From positions 1 to 33,618 of the forward strand of contig CAJXZZ010000029.1 in NCBI GenBank assembly GCA_913065105.1: 33,618 bases of DNA, given 5' to 3'. Positions 15,077 to 24,056 of the stretch are shown piece by piece (position 1 is the first letter of the stretch; each line of letters opens with the position of its first letter). A program made the translations under genes and the position numbers. This DNA comes from an uncultured Gammaproteobacteria bacterium. GTDB taxonomy: Bacteria; Pseudomonadota; Gammaproteobacteria; SZUA-229. Under the pieces are notes generated by a model. That model was not told where the DNA came from and searched no databases. It saw only the letters and a program-made list of their open reading frames with translations.

Positions 15077-15658
15077 TTAGTTTGAAGCAGTTTGTTTGCA
15101 GCGGCTCAACCAGTAATTATGTATCCGCGTATCGTCATTTAATTCCGGATGAAATGATAAGGCGATATGTTTTCCCGCGCCTATCATTACGACTTCATCG
15201 TTATGGCTAGCTAACACTTCGACCTCTGGTGACAGTTCTTCGATGCCGGGTGCACGAATAAACTGCGCATGAAAAGGCCGGTGATCAAAGTTTAGTGTTA
15301 CATCTGCAGTAAAACTATGTACCTGCCGTCCGTAAAAATTACGTCTGGCCTTGAAAGCGATTAATTTAAGCGGTGTTACACGTTTATCGTCGACTTCATC
15401 TGCCATCAAAATTAAACCAGCGCATACCCCCAAAACAGGATGGTTCTCAGCAAACGATTTGATCGCTGGATAGAAACCGTATTCCTGCATCAGTAAACTG
15501 ATGGTGGTCGATTCACCGCCCGGTATAATTAGCGCAGAACATGCTTGCAGTTCGCCTGGTTTGCGTATCAGGCGTGATTCGACACCAAGCCTGGAAAGGC
15601 TCTTTACATGTTTTTGGTAAGCTCCCTGTAACGCCAGCACACCCACGGTAATAGTCAT
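15077..15658 (-). CDS. pdxT: PdxT, glutaminase subunit of pyridoxal 5'-phosphate synthase
   Basis: This 193-residue class I glutamine amidotransferase has the family triad at the usual numbers: Cys79 in VLGVCAGLI, His170 and Glu172 in LSFHPEL. The oxyanion/glutamine loop PGGESTT is at 47-52. It releases ammonia from glutamine and channels it to PdxS. It sits 19 bp after pdxS in the same direction, forming the deoxyxylulose-phosphate-independent PLP pathway; many gammaproteobacteria use the PdxA/PdxJ route instead. ubiT follows 23 bp later. Confidence 0.96.
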   Translation of the reverse strand: MTITVGVLALQGAYQKHVKSLSRLGVESRLIRKPGELQACSALIIPGGESTTISLLMQEYGFYPAIKSFAENHPVLGVCAGLILMADEVDDKRVTPLKLIAFKARRNFYGRQVHSFTADVTLNFDHRPFHAQFIRAPGIEELSPEVEVLASHNDEVVMIGAGKHIALSFHPELNDDTRIHNYWLSRCKQTASN

Positions 15659-15677
15659 CTGTTTTATCTAGCAGGGC

Positions 15678-16589
15678 TTACCAGCCTCTGGCCGCCAGAC
15701 GTTCTTCCTCGGGTATTTCTGACATTTCTAAACCTTTCATACCGGGTTGTAATCCACGGCTGACTTCCAGTAATACGGTAGCATCATCAAAGTGTGTCGT
15801 TGCCTTAACGATGGCTACTGCACGAGCGGCGGGATCCTCAGATTTAAAGATACCGGAACCGACAAATACCGCCTGTGCGCCTAATTGACGAACCAGTGCG
15901 GCGTCTGCGGGTGTGGCAATGCCACCGGCTGAAAAGTTAGGTACGGGCAGCTCACCGTGTTCTGCGACATAACAGACCAGGTCGTAAGGCGCGCCCATGT
16001 CTTTGGCCACACTCATCAGTTGTTCTCTGCCAAGTGTGGTCAGGCGTTGCATTTCATTTTGCAGGGCGCGCATGTGGCGAACCGCTTCAACGATGTTGCC
16101 GCTGCCGGCTTCACCCTTGGTACGTATCATGGCTGCGCCTTCGCCGATACGCCGCAGGGCTTCACCAAGGTTGGTGGCGCCGCAGACGAAAGGTACTTTG
16201 AAGTCGTGTTTGTAGATATGGTTCGCTTCATCGGCGGGTGTCAGTACTTCGGATTCATCAATAAAATCAACTTCCAGTGCCTGTATTATCTGTGCTTCAG
16301 CAAAGTGACCGATGCGGCATTTGGCCATTACCGGAATGGAAACAGTGTCCTTAATCTGCTGGATCATGTCAGGATCTGACATACGGGCCACGCCGCCATC
16401 ACGACGAATATCGGACGGGATACGCTCTAGTGCCATTACTGCGCAGGCGCCAGCATCCTCGGCAATCTTTGCCTGCTCGGCATTGGTCACATCCATAATC
16501 GTGCCGCCTTTGAGCATTTCGGCGAGGCCAACTTTTACCTTAAAGTCGTCGTTTGCATAAGGCGTACTTTCATTGTTATTATTTTTCAT
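15678..16589 (-). CDS. pdxS: PdxS, synthase subunit of pyridoxal 5'-phosphate synthase
   Basis: This 303-residue (beta/alpha)8 protein is highly conserved with Pdx[43 protein letters not shown], the Schiff-base Lys90 in [10 protein letters not shown], and Lys158 in [11 protein letters not shown], which transfers the chain between sites. It builds PLP from ribose 5-phosphate, glyceraldehyde 3-phosphate and ammonia from PdxT. The N-terminus is ~9 residues longer than B. subtilis PdxS and Asn-rich. It is the first gene of the pdxS-pdxT-ubiT run and is divergent from nnrS. Confidence 0.97.
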   Translation of the reverse strand: MKNNNNESTPYANDDFKVKVGLAEMLKGGTIMDVTNAEQAKIAEDAGACAVMALERIPSDIRRDGGVARMSDPDMIQQIKDTVSIPVMAKCRIGHFAEAQIIQALEVDFIDESEVLTPADEANHIYKHDFKVPFVCGATNLGEALRRIGEGAAMIRTKGEAGSGNIVEAVRHMRALQNEMQRLTTLGREQLMSVAKDMGAPYDLVCYVAEHGELPVPNFSAGGIATPADAALVRQLGAQAVFVGSGIFKSEDPAARAVAIVKATTHFDDATVLLEVSRGLQPGMKGLEMSEIPEEERLAARGW

Positions 16590-16657
16590 TGCAGCTCTTT
16601 GTTCGGTTGGATTATTTCAACGGCGAAATAATAAAGGTGGAGAAACGGACATATTCG

Positions 16658-16671
16658 TAAGCTAGAGCTTA
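16658..16671. promoter_or_regulatory. Inverted repeat in the pdxS-nnrS divergent region
   Basis: TAAGCT-AG-AGCTTA is a perfect inverted repeat with a 2-bp centre, 69 bp upstream of pdxS. It is a candidate operator for pdxS or nnrS; the binding factor is unknown. The rest of 16590-16869 shows only the FNR-type box at 16757. Confidence 0.35.
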
Positions 16672-16756
16672 TCTGTCCATGATGTAAGTCAAAGAGTGGT
16701 GAAATAAGCGGGCATAAAGGCGATAACCCAGCTTCAGCCAGGGTTTTCATTGCCGA

Positions 16757-16770
16757 TTGATGTGTATCAT
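16757..16770. promoter_or_regulatory. FNR/Dnr-type box upstream of nnrS
   Basis: TTGAT-GTGT-ATCAT differs from TTGAT-N4-ATCAA only at the last base. A -10-like TATTCT (16793-16798) would put the start near 16805 and the box centre at about -41.5, the class II activator position. nnrS genes are commonly under FNR/Dnr/NnrR-type control in denitrifiers. Confidence 0.68.
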
Positions 16771-16869
16771 TCGTGTTAGTAAATATAAAGGGTATTCTTG
16801 CTATCGCTGATTATGTTTCGCGCTAGCCAGAAAACCAGTAATTTAATTAATTTATAGAGTTATAAGTTC

Positions 16870-18081
16870 ATGTTAAATATTGAAGGTGAAGTTGTAGATT
16901 CAAAACCAGATGATTTTGGTCCACCGATATTACGTTTAGGTTTCAGGCCGTTTTTTCTCTCGGCAGGGGTTTTTTCCATCATCGCAATGGCCATCTGGAT
17001 GGCTTCTTATGTGTTTTCTGTCGAGTTTACTTTTTCAGGACTATCACCAAACTTATGGCATGCCCATGAGATGATGTTTGGTTATGTTATGGCGGTGGTA
17101 GCTGGTTTTTTACTCACGGCGATAAAAAACTGGACCGGGGTAGAAGTGCTGCGTGGTAAATCGTTAGGCTTTTTGTTCTCGCTCTGGTTAGTTGCACGTC
17201 TATTGCCGTTAACTGGTTTGATGATACCGATAGAAGTTATTGCTGTTGTGGATGTCGCGTTTTTATTCTTGCTGGCGATAGTTTGTTTACGCCCCGTGCT
17301 GAAGGTCAAACAATATAAGCAGGTAGGTATCGTTTCAAAAATATTTTTATTGATGTTGTGTAACATTACTTTTTATCTAGGTGTTACCGGTATTCTTGCA
17401 GAAGGTGTGCAGTGGGGATTGTATTCAGCGCTGTATATGATCATCGCTTTAATCTTTGTTATGTTGCGTCGTGTTATGCCGATGTTTATTCAAAACGGTG
17501 TCGATGGTGAGGTAGCGTTAAAAAATCGTGCCTGGGTGGATCATGCAAGTTTGGTACTACTGGTGTGTTTATGGATCAGTGATGTATTTACTGGCTATGA
17601 TACTTTGACTGCAATTTTCGCAGTGATGTTAACTTTATTACATGCGTTAAGGCTGCATGGTTGGTATAGCAATAAAATCTGGAGTAAATCGCTGGTATGG
17701 ATTTTGGTGGCGGCTTACGCATTTTTTATTCTAGGCTTTTTGCTAAAAGCATTATCGATAATATCGGGTATCTCACCTTTTTTATCAGTACATGCTTTTA
17801 CTATGGGCGGCATCGGTTTGCTGACCATCGGTATGATGTCACGTGTTTCTCTTGGGCACACCGGTCGCAGTGTTTTTGAACCGCCCGCCATCGTTTTCTG
17901 GAGTTTTGCGATATTATTACTTGGCGTTGTAGTACGCGTGGCGTTTCCATTAATTAACATGGATCTATATGTTTACTGGATCGGCATATCGCAGCTGTTA
18001 TGGATAATGGCATTTGCTATCTTTGTTTTTGTCTATGCACCGATGCTGTTGAGTGCGAGGGTTGATGGTAGAGATGGCTAA
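16870..18081 (+). CDS. nnrS: NnrS family heme-copper membrane protein
   Basis: This 403-residue polytopic protein (about 12 spans) carries the NnrS signatures: LRLGFRPFFLSAGVF at the N-terminus, LWHAHEMMFGYVMAVVAGFLLTAIKNWTG, and HAFTMGGIGLLTIGMMSRVSLGHTGR near the C-terminus, with His residues that could bind heme or copper. NnrS proteins protect against nitric oxide stress in denitrifiers and some pathogens; the mechanism is not fully settled. The FNR-type box 100 bp upstream agrees with expression under low oxygen or NO. The patatin gene follows 88 bp later. Confidence 0.93.
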   Translation: MLNIEGEVVDSKPDDFGPPILRLGFRPFFLSAGVFSIIAMAIWMASYVFSVEFTFSGLSPNLWHAHEMMFGYVMAVVAGFLLTAIKNWTGVEVLRGKSLGFLFSLWLVARLLPLTGLMIPIEVIAVVDVAFLFLLAIVCLRPVLKVKQYKQVGIVSKIFLLMLCNITFYLGVTGILAEGVQWGLYSALYMIIALIFVMLRRVMPMFIQNGVDGEVALKNRAWVDHASLVLLVCLWISDVFTGYDTLTAIFAVMLTLLHALRLHGWYSNKIWSKSLVWILVAAYAFFILGFLLKALSIISGISPFLSVHAFTMGGIGLLTIGMMSRVSLGHTGRSVFEPPAIVFWSFAILLLGVVVRVAFPLINMDLYVYWIGISQLLWIMAFAIFVFVYAPMLLSARVDGRDG

Positions 18082-18169
18082 GGGTATTAATTTTTTTGTC
18101 ACGATCTCTTAACGGTTAAGTAATTATAACAGTCAAGATCTATCGTTAAAAAATGGATAATGATAATCG

Positions 18170-19093
18170 ATGAATACAAAATTAAATATCGGTTTAGCGC
18201 TGGGTAGTGGCTCGTCAAGGGGCTGGTCACACATAGGTATTATCAATGAGCTGTCAAAGCTTGGCATTAAACCCAATATCGTATGTGGAACGTCTGTCGG
18301 CGCTATGGTCGGTGCTGCTTACGTAACGGGTAATATTGAAAAACTGGAAACATGGGCCTGTTCTTTAACAAAATTTGATGTTGCGAGATTTCTTGATATC
18401 AATACCTCGATGACAGGTTTTGTTAACACAGAAAGGTTTCACCATTTCTTAAATGAGAACATAGCTGGTGATGATGATCTCATTGAAGATCTTCCAAAAG
18501 TTTATGCGGCTGTCTCAACAGATCTGGAAACAGGGAGAGAGGTCTGGTTAAGAGAGGGTTCCCTGGTACAGGCGGTATGGGCATCTATGTCAATGCCAGG
18601 GCTTTTTCCTGCAATCAGACATGATAATCGGTGGCTGGTAGATGGTGGATTGGTCAATCCGGTACCCGTTTCCGTTTGTCGTGCATTAGGTGCTGACATC
18701 GTAATCGCGGTAAATCTAAATGGTGATATCGTCGGTAAACATTTTATTAAATCTACTGATAAATCTAAAACGGGAAAAAACCAAAAAGAAAGTGTGAGTG
18801 GGAAACTAACCGAGCTGGTAAGAGAATATACTAGCTTGTCTTTTTTTGATGATGAAGAAGATGAGGAACAGCCACCGAGCTTGCTGAATGCCATCGCAGC
18901 CTCCGTCAATATAACTCAGGACAGAATAACCAGAAGCCGTATGGCGGGTGATCCTGCGGATATAATTTTTTCGCCAAAATTATCAGATATCGGTCTTTTG
19001 GAGTTGTATCGTGCCGACGAAGCTATAGCAGAAGGCAAGAAGTGCGTACAGAGAAAGACCGCCGAGATCGAATACGTACTTGGCAGAGCCTGA
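18170..19093 (+). CDS. rssA: Patatin-like phospholipase, RssA-type
   Basis: This 307-residue patatin-domain protein has the oxyanion-hole loop IGLALGSGSSRGWSHIG at the N-terminus, the nucleophile Ser42 in GTSVG and the partner Asp158 in LVDGGLVNPVPV, completing a Ser-Asp dyad. GSGxxRGWSHIG matches E. coli RssA rather than secreted patatins, so it is probably a cytoplasmic lipid acyl hydrolase of unknown substrate. An acidic insert DDEEDEEQ lies near residue 227. It follows nnrS in the same direction and may share its transcript. A hairpin terminator lies at 19221-19250. Confidence 0.88.
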   Translation: MNTKLNIGLALGSGSSRGWSHIGIINELSKLGIKPNIVCGTSVGAMVGAAYVTGNIEKLETWACSLTKFDVARFLDINTSMTGFVNTERFHHFLNENIAGDDDLIEDLPKVYAAVSTDLETGREVWLREGSLVQAVWASMSMPGLFPAIRHDNRWLVDGGLVNPVPVSVCRALGADIVIAVNLNGDIVGKHFIKSTDKSKTGKNQKESVSGKLTELVREYTSLSFFDDEEDEEQPPSLLNAIAASVNITQDRITRSRMAGDPADIIFSPKLSDIGLLELYRADEAIAEGKKCVQRKTAEIEYVLGRA

Positions 19094-19220
19094 CAGATTA
19101 AAAACCCGCTTTATCTAAAATGCATTTATTCCTTATGTTTTATGCCTGTTGTTTGTTGTGGTCATACTATGCTGGTGGTTAACTATCATTTATAAAGACT
19201 TTTAGTGATTTTACCGCATT

Positions 19221-19250
19221 AAAGTCCCATCCATATAAGGGGCTTTTTTT
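19221..19250 (+). terminator. Rho-independent terminator after the patatin gene
   Basis: Stem AAAGTCCC pairs with GGGGCTTT (one G-T pair) around the loop ATCCATATAA and is followed by a T run. It ends the nnrS-patatin unit. Confidence 0.75.
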
Positions 19251-19300
19251 ATGTCAAAAAAAGAGTAAGATTTTGCTAATAGACTTTCCTGGAGTAAATC

Positions 19301-20074
19301 ATGCGATCAATTTTCCGTTTATTCATTTTCAGCCTTTTTATTCTGGCATTTAACAGTCATGCATCTGATCTGGCAAAAGAAAAACGCTGGGCCGATCAGG
19401 TGGTCGAAGCAATCATAGATGGTGACGCTGTCTGGTTAAATGATGGCAAAAGAGACTTTCTGGGGATCTATACCGAAGCGGAAGAAAATAAAAACCGCGC
19501 GGTTATCGTGATGCATGGAACCGGCGTACATCCCGACTGGCAGCAGGTGATACAACCACTGCGCGTTGGTCTGACCGAACACAACTGGAACACATTATCG
19601 ATTCAGATGCCGGTACTGGCTAACGATGCTGAATATGTGGATTATGCGCCTCTGTATGATGAAGTAGCCCCCCGCATAAATGCAGCCCTTAAGTATTTAA
19701 GAGGCGAGGCTATGAAAGAAATAATATTGATCGGCCATAGCAAGGGTTCTACGATGAGTGCTTATTATCTTTCCGCTAGCAAAGAGCCAGTCAACGGTTT
19801 TGTTGCTATCGGTATGTCCGCCTTTGGCAAAGACCCACGCATGAACGCTGTGTTATCGCTGGAAAAAATTCATATTCCGGTGCTGGACCTGTATGGCACT
19901 GAGGATCTGGATACTGTCATTGCATCCGCAGATTCACGGGTAGCCGCCGCCAAAAAAGCCGGTAATAAAAATTACACTCAGATCCAGATAACAGGCAATC
20001 ACTTTTTTGATGGACATGATGATGCTCTGCTGGAAACAGTCGCGCAGTGGCTGGAAAAAAATTCTGCAGATTAA
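19301..20074 (+). CDS. DUF3530 family alpha/beta hydrolase-like secreted protein
   Basis: This 257-residue protein has a signal peptide (residues ~1-21, LFIFSLFILAFNSHA). The body is an alpha/beta hydrolase of DUF3530 type: VIVMHGTGVHPDW, LRVGLTEHNWNTLSIQMPVL, a nucleophile elbow with Ser147 in LIGHSKGS, a likely acid in LYGTEDLD and a terminal His in ITGNHFFDGHDD. It is probably periplasmic; the substrate is unknown. It stands alone between the terminator at 19221 and the oppositely oriented YgaP-like gene. Confidence 0.86.
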   Translation: MRSIFRLFIFSLFILAFNSHASDLAKEKRWADQVVEAIIDGDAVWLNDGKRDFLGIYTEAEENKNRAVIVMHGTGVHPDWQQVIQPLRVGLTEHNWNTLSIQMPVLANDAEYVDYAPLYDEVAPRINAALKYLRGEAMKEIILIGHSKGSTMSAYYLSASKEPVNGFVAIGMSAFGKDPRMNAVLSLEKIHIPVLDLYGTEDLDTVIASADSRVAAAKKAGNKNYTQIQITGNHFFDGHDDALLETVAQWLEKNSAD

Positions 20075-20142
20075 GTTCATCTTTAGTGCATGATTGCACT
20101 GTCTTCCTGGCTCCTTGAGATATATAGTTTATCCCTGAGCAT

Positions 20143-20167
20143 AAAAAAGGCCGGTCAAAGACCGGCC
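20143..20167 (-). terminator. Rho-independent terminator of the YgaP-like gene
   Basis: The 8-bp stem GGCCGGTC/GACCGGCC with a 3-nt loop is followed, reading on the minus strand, by TTTTTTAT. It lies 25 bp after the stop of the minus-strand gene. Confidence 0.85.
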
Positions 20168-20191
20168 TGATACATACAGTTGTTCGTATGT

Positions 20192-20419
20192 TTATAATTT
20201 ACAGCCAGACTGTTTATCCTTAAAACCAATAGCATAAAGCAGTTTGGTCGCTGGACAGAACCCGGTAAAACCCATCTGGAACAGGTTAGCACCGACAAAG
20301 AAGGTGAGCCATAACCAGCTCATTGCCATCAGGTTTACTTGTCCCATAAAATGCGCCGCCAGCAGGCTTCCCATGATAACAAGGCCGGCAAAAACTCCAA
20401 TAACACTAAATACTTTCAT
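20192..20419 (-). CDS. YgaP-like (DUF2892) inner-membrane protein
   Basis: This 75-residue protein has two hydrophobic spans (about 3-24 and 33-51) and the characteristic [16 protein letters not shown], as in the membrane part of YgaP and the DUF2892 family. In YgaP this part follows a rhodanese domain; here it stands alone without one. Residual Cys occur in FCP and near the C-terminus (SGCKL). The role of stand-alone members is unknown, though they are often found near sulfur-transfer or redox genes. A strong terminator follows it. Confidence 0.85.
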   Translation of the reverse strand: MKVFSVIGVFAGLVIMGSLLAAHFMGQVNLMAMSWLWLTFFVGANLFQMGFTGFCPATKLLYAIGFKDKQSGCKL

Positions 20420-20999
20420 TTTTTATCCTCTATATGGATTATTAAAACAGGTTGTACCAGAGGTGGTCATTATTACACGAAAAGCAGGTGCTGAGAAATT
20501 AAAAATGAGCTAATACTTAAGGATGGCTTTGCTCATAATAGCCATTCAGTAGTCACCGAAATTCCTTAACTATCAGAAGAACAGCGCTTGTTTATTCCCA
20601 TGTATAACGTAAATTTATTGTCTCACAGTGTTGTTCGCTCTCAAACCTGGCAGGTAATCTATCAGGAATTATGGAATGTCAACGGAGTCACAGATGATCA
20701 AAAATGCTGCACTTCCTGCACTTAGATAATTGATCTTATTCAATCGACTTGTTATGTTTTCAAGACTTTTTCTAAAAGCGGTCAAGTCACTATTAAAGCG
20801 TATTTTATGATTATTATGCTATTAATACACATATCTGGTGTGGTCGGTGTTTATCAGTCCAGTCAAACAATAATAAAAATTTCTGATGTTGTCAGTGTTG
20901 GTTGTTATTAAATGCGTCATCGTATGGTGCATCAGTATCGATATTACGATATACGGGTAATTGTGTTAATGGTTATGTTATTAGTGAGGATTAGTAAGG
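20420..20999. other. 580-bp gap without a convincing gene
   Basis: It contains a 41-codon frame (20600-20725) ending in Cys-rich KCCTSCT but lacking a ribosome-binding site, an FNR-like site with one mismatch (TTGAT-CTTA-TTCAA, 20730-20743), and an inverted repeat TATCG-N6-CGATA (20936-20951) close to the kinase start. No terminator-like hairpin or known RNA was recognised. Confidence 0.5.
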
Positions 21000-23033
21000 A
21001 TGCCTAAATCATCTTCCTCCTTGTTCCTTAAAGGAGTATTTGGTCATTTAACTTCAGATCAAGAGCAAGCGTTGGTGCGGGTTATGCTCGGCGTGCTGGC
21101 TACAATCTACATCTATTATATTCACTACAGTGGATGGATGGGAGGTATATCCGTTGATGCTATTTATGGCGCCAATATTTATGTGGCGGGGGCAGTAAGT
21201 CTCGTTATTTCATCATTTTTTCTCGACAGAGGAAAAAAAACTCAACGCGTAATCAGCATATTTCTCGACACTATTGCGCTAACCTATTTTCTTATTATTG
21301 GTGGACTGGTAACGGCGGCAATGTACGGAGGTTATCTATGGGTGGCGATTGCCAACGGCCTGCGCTTTGGACGTTATTATCTATATTTTGCAACCATTAT
21401 CAGTATTATTTTTTTTGCAATAGTCCTCGTCTTCAGTGAATTTTGGCAGCAACGAAGTGTGATGGGTGTGGGCTTGATGTTGTGGTTAGTGTTATTGCCT
21501 TTATACATATTGAAATTGTTACTCAAGCTGGAAGATGCGGTTGTAAAAGCTGATAGTGCTAATGAAGCTAAAAGTCATTTCCTGGCTAACATGAGTCATG
21601 AAATACGAACACCCTTAACAGGAATTTTAGGGTTTTCAGAAATATTACGAGATGGTAATTTAAAAATGGCAGAAAGGGCAGAATGTATATCGTTGATTAG
21701 CAAAAGCGGTAAACATCTATTAAGTATTATTAACGATATTCTAGATATATCAAAGATAGAAGAAAATAAAATCGAACTGGAAAGTATAGAATTTAATATT
21801 TTTCACCTGATTACTGATATCAAATCTATTATTTATCCTCAGATCATAGAAAAAAATATTGCGTTTACTGCTCGCTATGACTTCCCATTTCCAACGACGA
21901 TGCTGGGTGATCCGCTGAGAATAAAACAGGTGTTAATCAATCTATTCAGTAATGCTATAAAATTTACTGAAGATGGAAAAATATCAATCCGATTATCATA
22001 CGATGCATCTGAAGCCTTAATAGTTATGGAGGTATCTGATACTGGTATCGGTATGACGAAAGAACAAAGTGAGAAAATTTTTGAGGAATTTCAACAGGCC
22101 GATTCATCGACTACGCGTAAATACGGCGGTACTGGTTTAGGTCTGTCACTCTCAAAACAGCTTGCTGAAAAAATGGGAGGGGCTATCGAAGTTAGTAGCT
22201 TGATCGGCGTGGGAAGTAAATTTTTCTTTAGTTTTCCGTATTACCCATCCAGCAATGAAGTGCTGGTGTATGCAGAGGGGATAGCAGATAAAGAAGACCG
22301 TAATGAAACGATACGACATGAGAAAGTGAAAGGTAAAGTACTGCTGGCAGAAGATAACTTAATCAATCAGATGCTGTTAAAACTCTTTATCGGTGAAACA
22401 GGCGCGGAAGTTGACATCGTTGATGATGGTAAAAAAGCAATAGGGAAAACGATGACAGGATCATATGACCTGGTGTTTATGGATATGCAGATGCCTGTTA
22501 TCGGTGGGCTGGAAGCGATTAAAACGCTGAGGGAAAATGGTTATAAAGGTGCGATTGTCGCATTAACAGCTAATGCGATGAAGGAGGACATGCTGCAATG
22601 CCAGCAAGTAGGTTGCGATGGTTTTTTGACAAAACCGGTTGACAGGAATCAGTTGAGACAAGTGATTACTCAGTACCTGAAGGTAGTTACCCTGGTTGAG
22701 TGTGAAGATGAGATATATTCAGAATTAGAGGACTGTGAATCTAGATTAAAAGTTTTATCTGTGGAATATGCGCAGGGGTTACCTGATCTTGTGAAAAAAT
22801 GTGAGGATCTGCTTCAGGACAACTACATAGACGAGTTCAAGTCGGAGATACATCAACTAAAAGGTCTGGGTGGTGCAATGGGTTATCCACAAATGACAGA
22901 GGCTGCTGGCGAGCTCGAATTTGCGCTAGTGAAGCATAATATGGATGAAGTTAGAAGAATTCTTGATTCTATGAGTAATATGTCTCGGAGAATTGTAAAG
23001 GGCTTGAAGTCAACATCTGTTATTCATAGCTGA
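21000..23033 (+). CDS. RpfC-like hybrid sensor histidine kinase with REC and Hpt domains
   Basis: This 677-residue protein has about five N-terminal spans (residues ~28-175), including [20 protein letters not shown], which resembles the sensor part of RpfC, the DSF fatty-acid signal kinase. A HisKA domain follows with His200 ([13 protein letters not shown]), then a HATPase with [17 protein letters not shown] and GGTGLGLSL, a receiver with Asp495 (LVFMDMQMP), and a C-terminal Hpt with His618 ([12 protein letters not shown]). The domain order equals that of RpfC. No RpfF synthase or RpfG HD-GYP regulator is in the window, so the signal and the output are unproven. A bidirectional terminator follows. 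Confidence 0.9.
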   Translation: MPKSSSSLFLKGVFGHLTSDQEQALVRVMLGVLATIYIYYIHYSGWMGGISVDAIYGANIYVAGAVSLVISSFFLDRGKKTQRVISIFLDTIALTYFLIIGGLVTAAMYGGYLWVAIANGLRFGRYYLYFATIISIIFFAIVLVFSEFWQQRSVMGVGLMLWLVLLPLYILKLLLKLEDAVVKADSANEAKSHFLANMSHEIRTPLTGILGFSEILRDGNLKMAERAECISLISKSGKHLLSIINDILDISKIEENKIELESIEFNIFHLITDIKSIIYPQIIEKNIAFTARYDFPFPTTMLGDPLRIKQVLINLFSNAIKFTEDGKISIRLSYDASEALIVMEVSDTGIGMTKEQSEKIFEEFQQADSSTTRKYGGTGLGLSLSKQLAEKMGGAIEVSSLIGVGSKFFFSFPYYPSSNEVLVYAEGIADKEDRNETIRHEKVKGKVLLAEDNLINQMLLKLFIGETGAEVDIVDDGKKAIGKTMTGSYDLVFMDMQMPVIGGLEAIKTLRENGYKGAIVALTANAMKEDMLQCQQVGCDGFLTKPVDRNQLRQVITQYLKVVTLVECEDEIYSELEDCESRLKVLSVEYAQGLPDLVKKCEDLLQDNYIDEFKSEIHQLKGLGGAMGYPQMTEAAGELEFALVKHNMDEVRRILDSMSNMSRRIVKGLKSTSVIHS

Positions 23034-23128
23034 TCATTTTACCCAGCTGAGTCTGTCTCCGATAACATACCTCCATACTTATACCTTCCCTATATTGTTA
23101 GTTTGATGTAAGCATATTATCCAGGTAA

Positions 23129-23167
23129 TAAAAAAGCCCGGATGTTTTCACATCCGGGCTTTTTTTA
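23129..23167. terminator. Bidirectional terminator between the kinase and adk genes
   Basis: The perfect 10-bp stem GCCCGGATGT/ACATCCGGGC with loop TTTC is flanked by an A run on the left and a T run on the right, so it can end both convergent transcripts. Confidence 0.92.
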
Positions 23168-23194
23168 ATTTAAAACAATTTAAAATTAAGCGGA

Positions 23195-23833
23195 CTACGC
23201 TATTTTTGCTTTAATCGCTTCGATTACTGCATCAGAAGATGTTGCTTCTACAGAAAGCAACAGACCTTCGTTTTTGTAAAAACCAACTAAGGGAGCAGTC
23301 TGGTCATTGTATACGTTCAGGCGGTTGCTGATAGCTTCTTCAGTTTCGTCATCACGTTGTACAACAGGCTCGCCACATTTGTCGCATTTGCCTTCCACTG
23401 CTGGTGGGTTTGATTTTACGTTGTAGATCTCTCCGCAACCAGTACAGGTACGACGTGTAGTCAAACGATCAAGGATAACGTCACGTGGCACGTCGATTTC
23501 TACGGCGCAATCTAACGTTTCGCCCATCTCAGCAAGTAAAACTTTTAAAGCTTCTGCCTGTGGAATGGTGCGTGGGAAACCATCGAGTAAGTAGCCGGCT
23601 TTGCAATCGTCTTCTTTAAGGCGTTCACCCATGATACCCATGATCAGATCGTCAGAAACCAGGTCACCGGCTTTCATTGCAGCTTGTGCCTGTTTACCTA
23701 ATTCGGTGCCAGCAGCAACTGCGCTACGTAAGATGTCACCAGTAGAGATCTGAACAGAACCGTCCAGTTTTGTCAGTAATTTTGCAACAGTACCTTTACC
23801 GGCACCTGGTGCGCCTAATAGAATTAATTTCAT
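23195..23833 (-). CDS. adk: Adenylate kinase with a four-Cys (zinc-type) lid
   Basis: This 212-residue protein has the P-loop MKLILLGAPGAGKGT, ISTGDILR, YLLDGFPRT and RRDDETEEAI-like lid residues of adenylate kinase, which interconverts ATP+AMP and 2 ADP. The LID domain carries Cys130-X2-Cys133 (CTGC) and Cys150-X2-Cys153 (CDKC), a zinc-binding arrangement common in Gram-positive enzymes and absent from E. coli Adk. ATG 23833 is chosen over an upstream in-frame ATG at 23893 because GAGGATA precedes it and family members begin there. It is divergent from ppk2. Confidence 0.97.
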   Translation of the reverse strand: MKLILLGAPGAGKGTVAKLLTKLDGSVQISTGDILRSAVAAGTELGKQAQAAMKAGDLVSDDLIMGIMGERLKEDDCKAGYLLDGFPRTIPQAEALKVLLAEMGETLDCAVEIDVPRDVILDRLTTRRTCTGCGEIYNVKSNPPAVEGKCDKCGEPVVQRDDETEEAISNRLNVYNDQTAPLVGFYKNEGLLLSVEATSSDAVIEAIKAKIA

Positions 23834-24056
23834 GGCTATCCTCGAATTGTTAAGAATGATTAATAATAGGGTTGCATGCGATAAAGGCTGCATGCGCTAA
23901 AAATTCAGGCGCGTATTTTCCTTTTTTCGGCCACTGAAAGCAATTAAATCGTCTTCTATACCCACGAATAGTGTTGAATTTGTTCTGTATCAGTAAATTT
24001 CTTACTTTTAGCTGTATTATGATGAACATATCAATCAAAAATATTAAAGGGTAGAA

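Noticed and set aside
20600-20725. 41-codon frame ending in KCCTSCT
   Set aside because: No ribosome-binding site and no clear promoter; isolated in a long gap, so it was mentioned under the gap only.
20730-20743. FNR-like site TTGAT-CTTA-TTCAA before the hybrid kinase
   Set aside because: It is ~257 bp from the start codon with no suitable -10 spacing, so it was not counted in the regulon.
23834-23893. Upstream ATG extension of adenylate kinase
   Set aside because: The extra 20 residues are not found in the family, and ATG 23833 has its own GAGGATA site.
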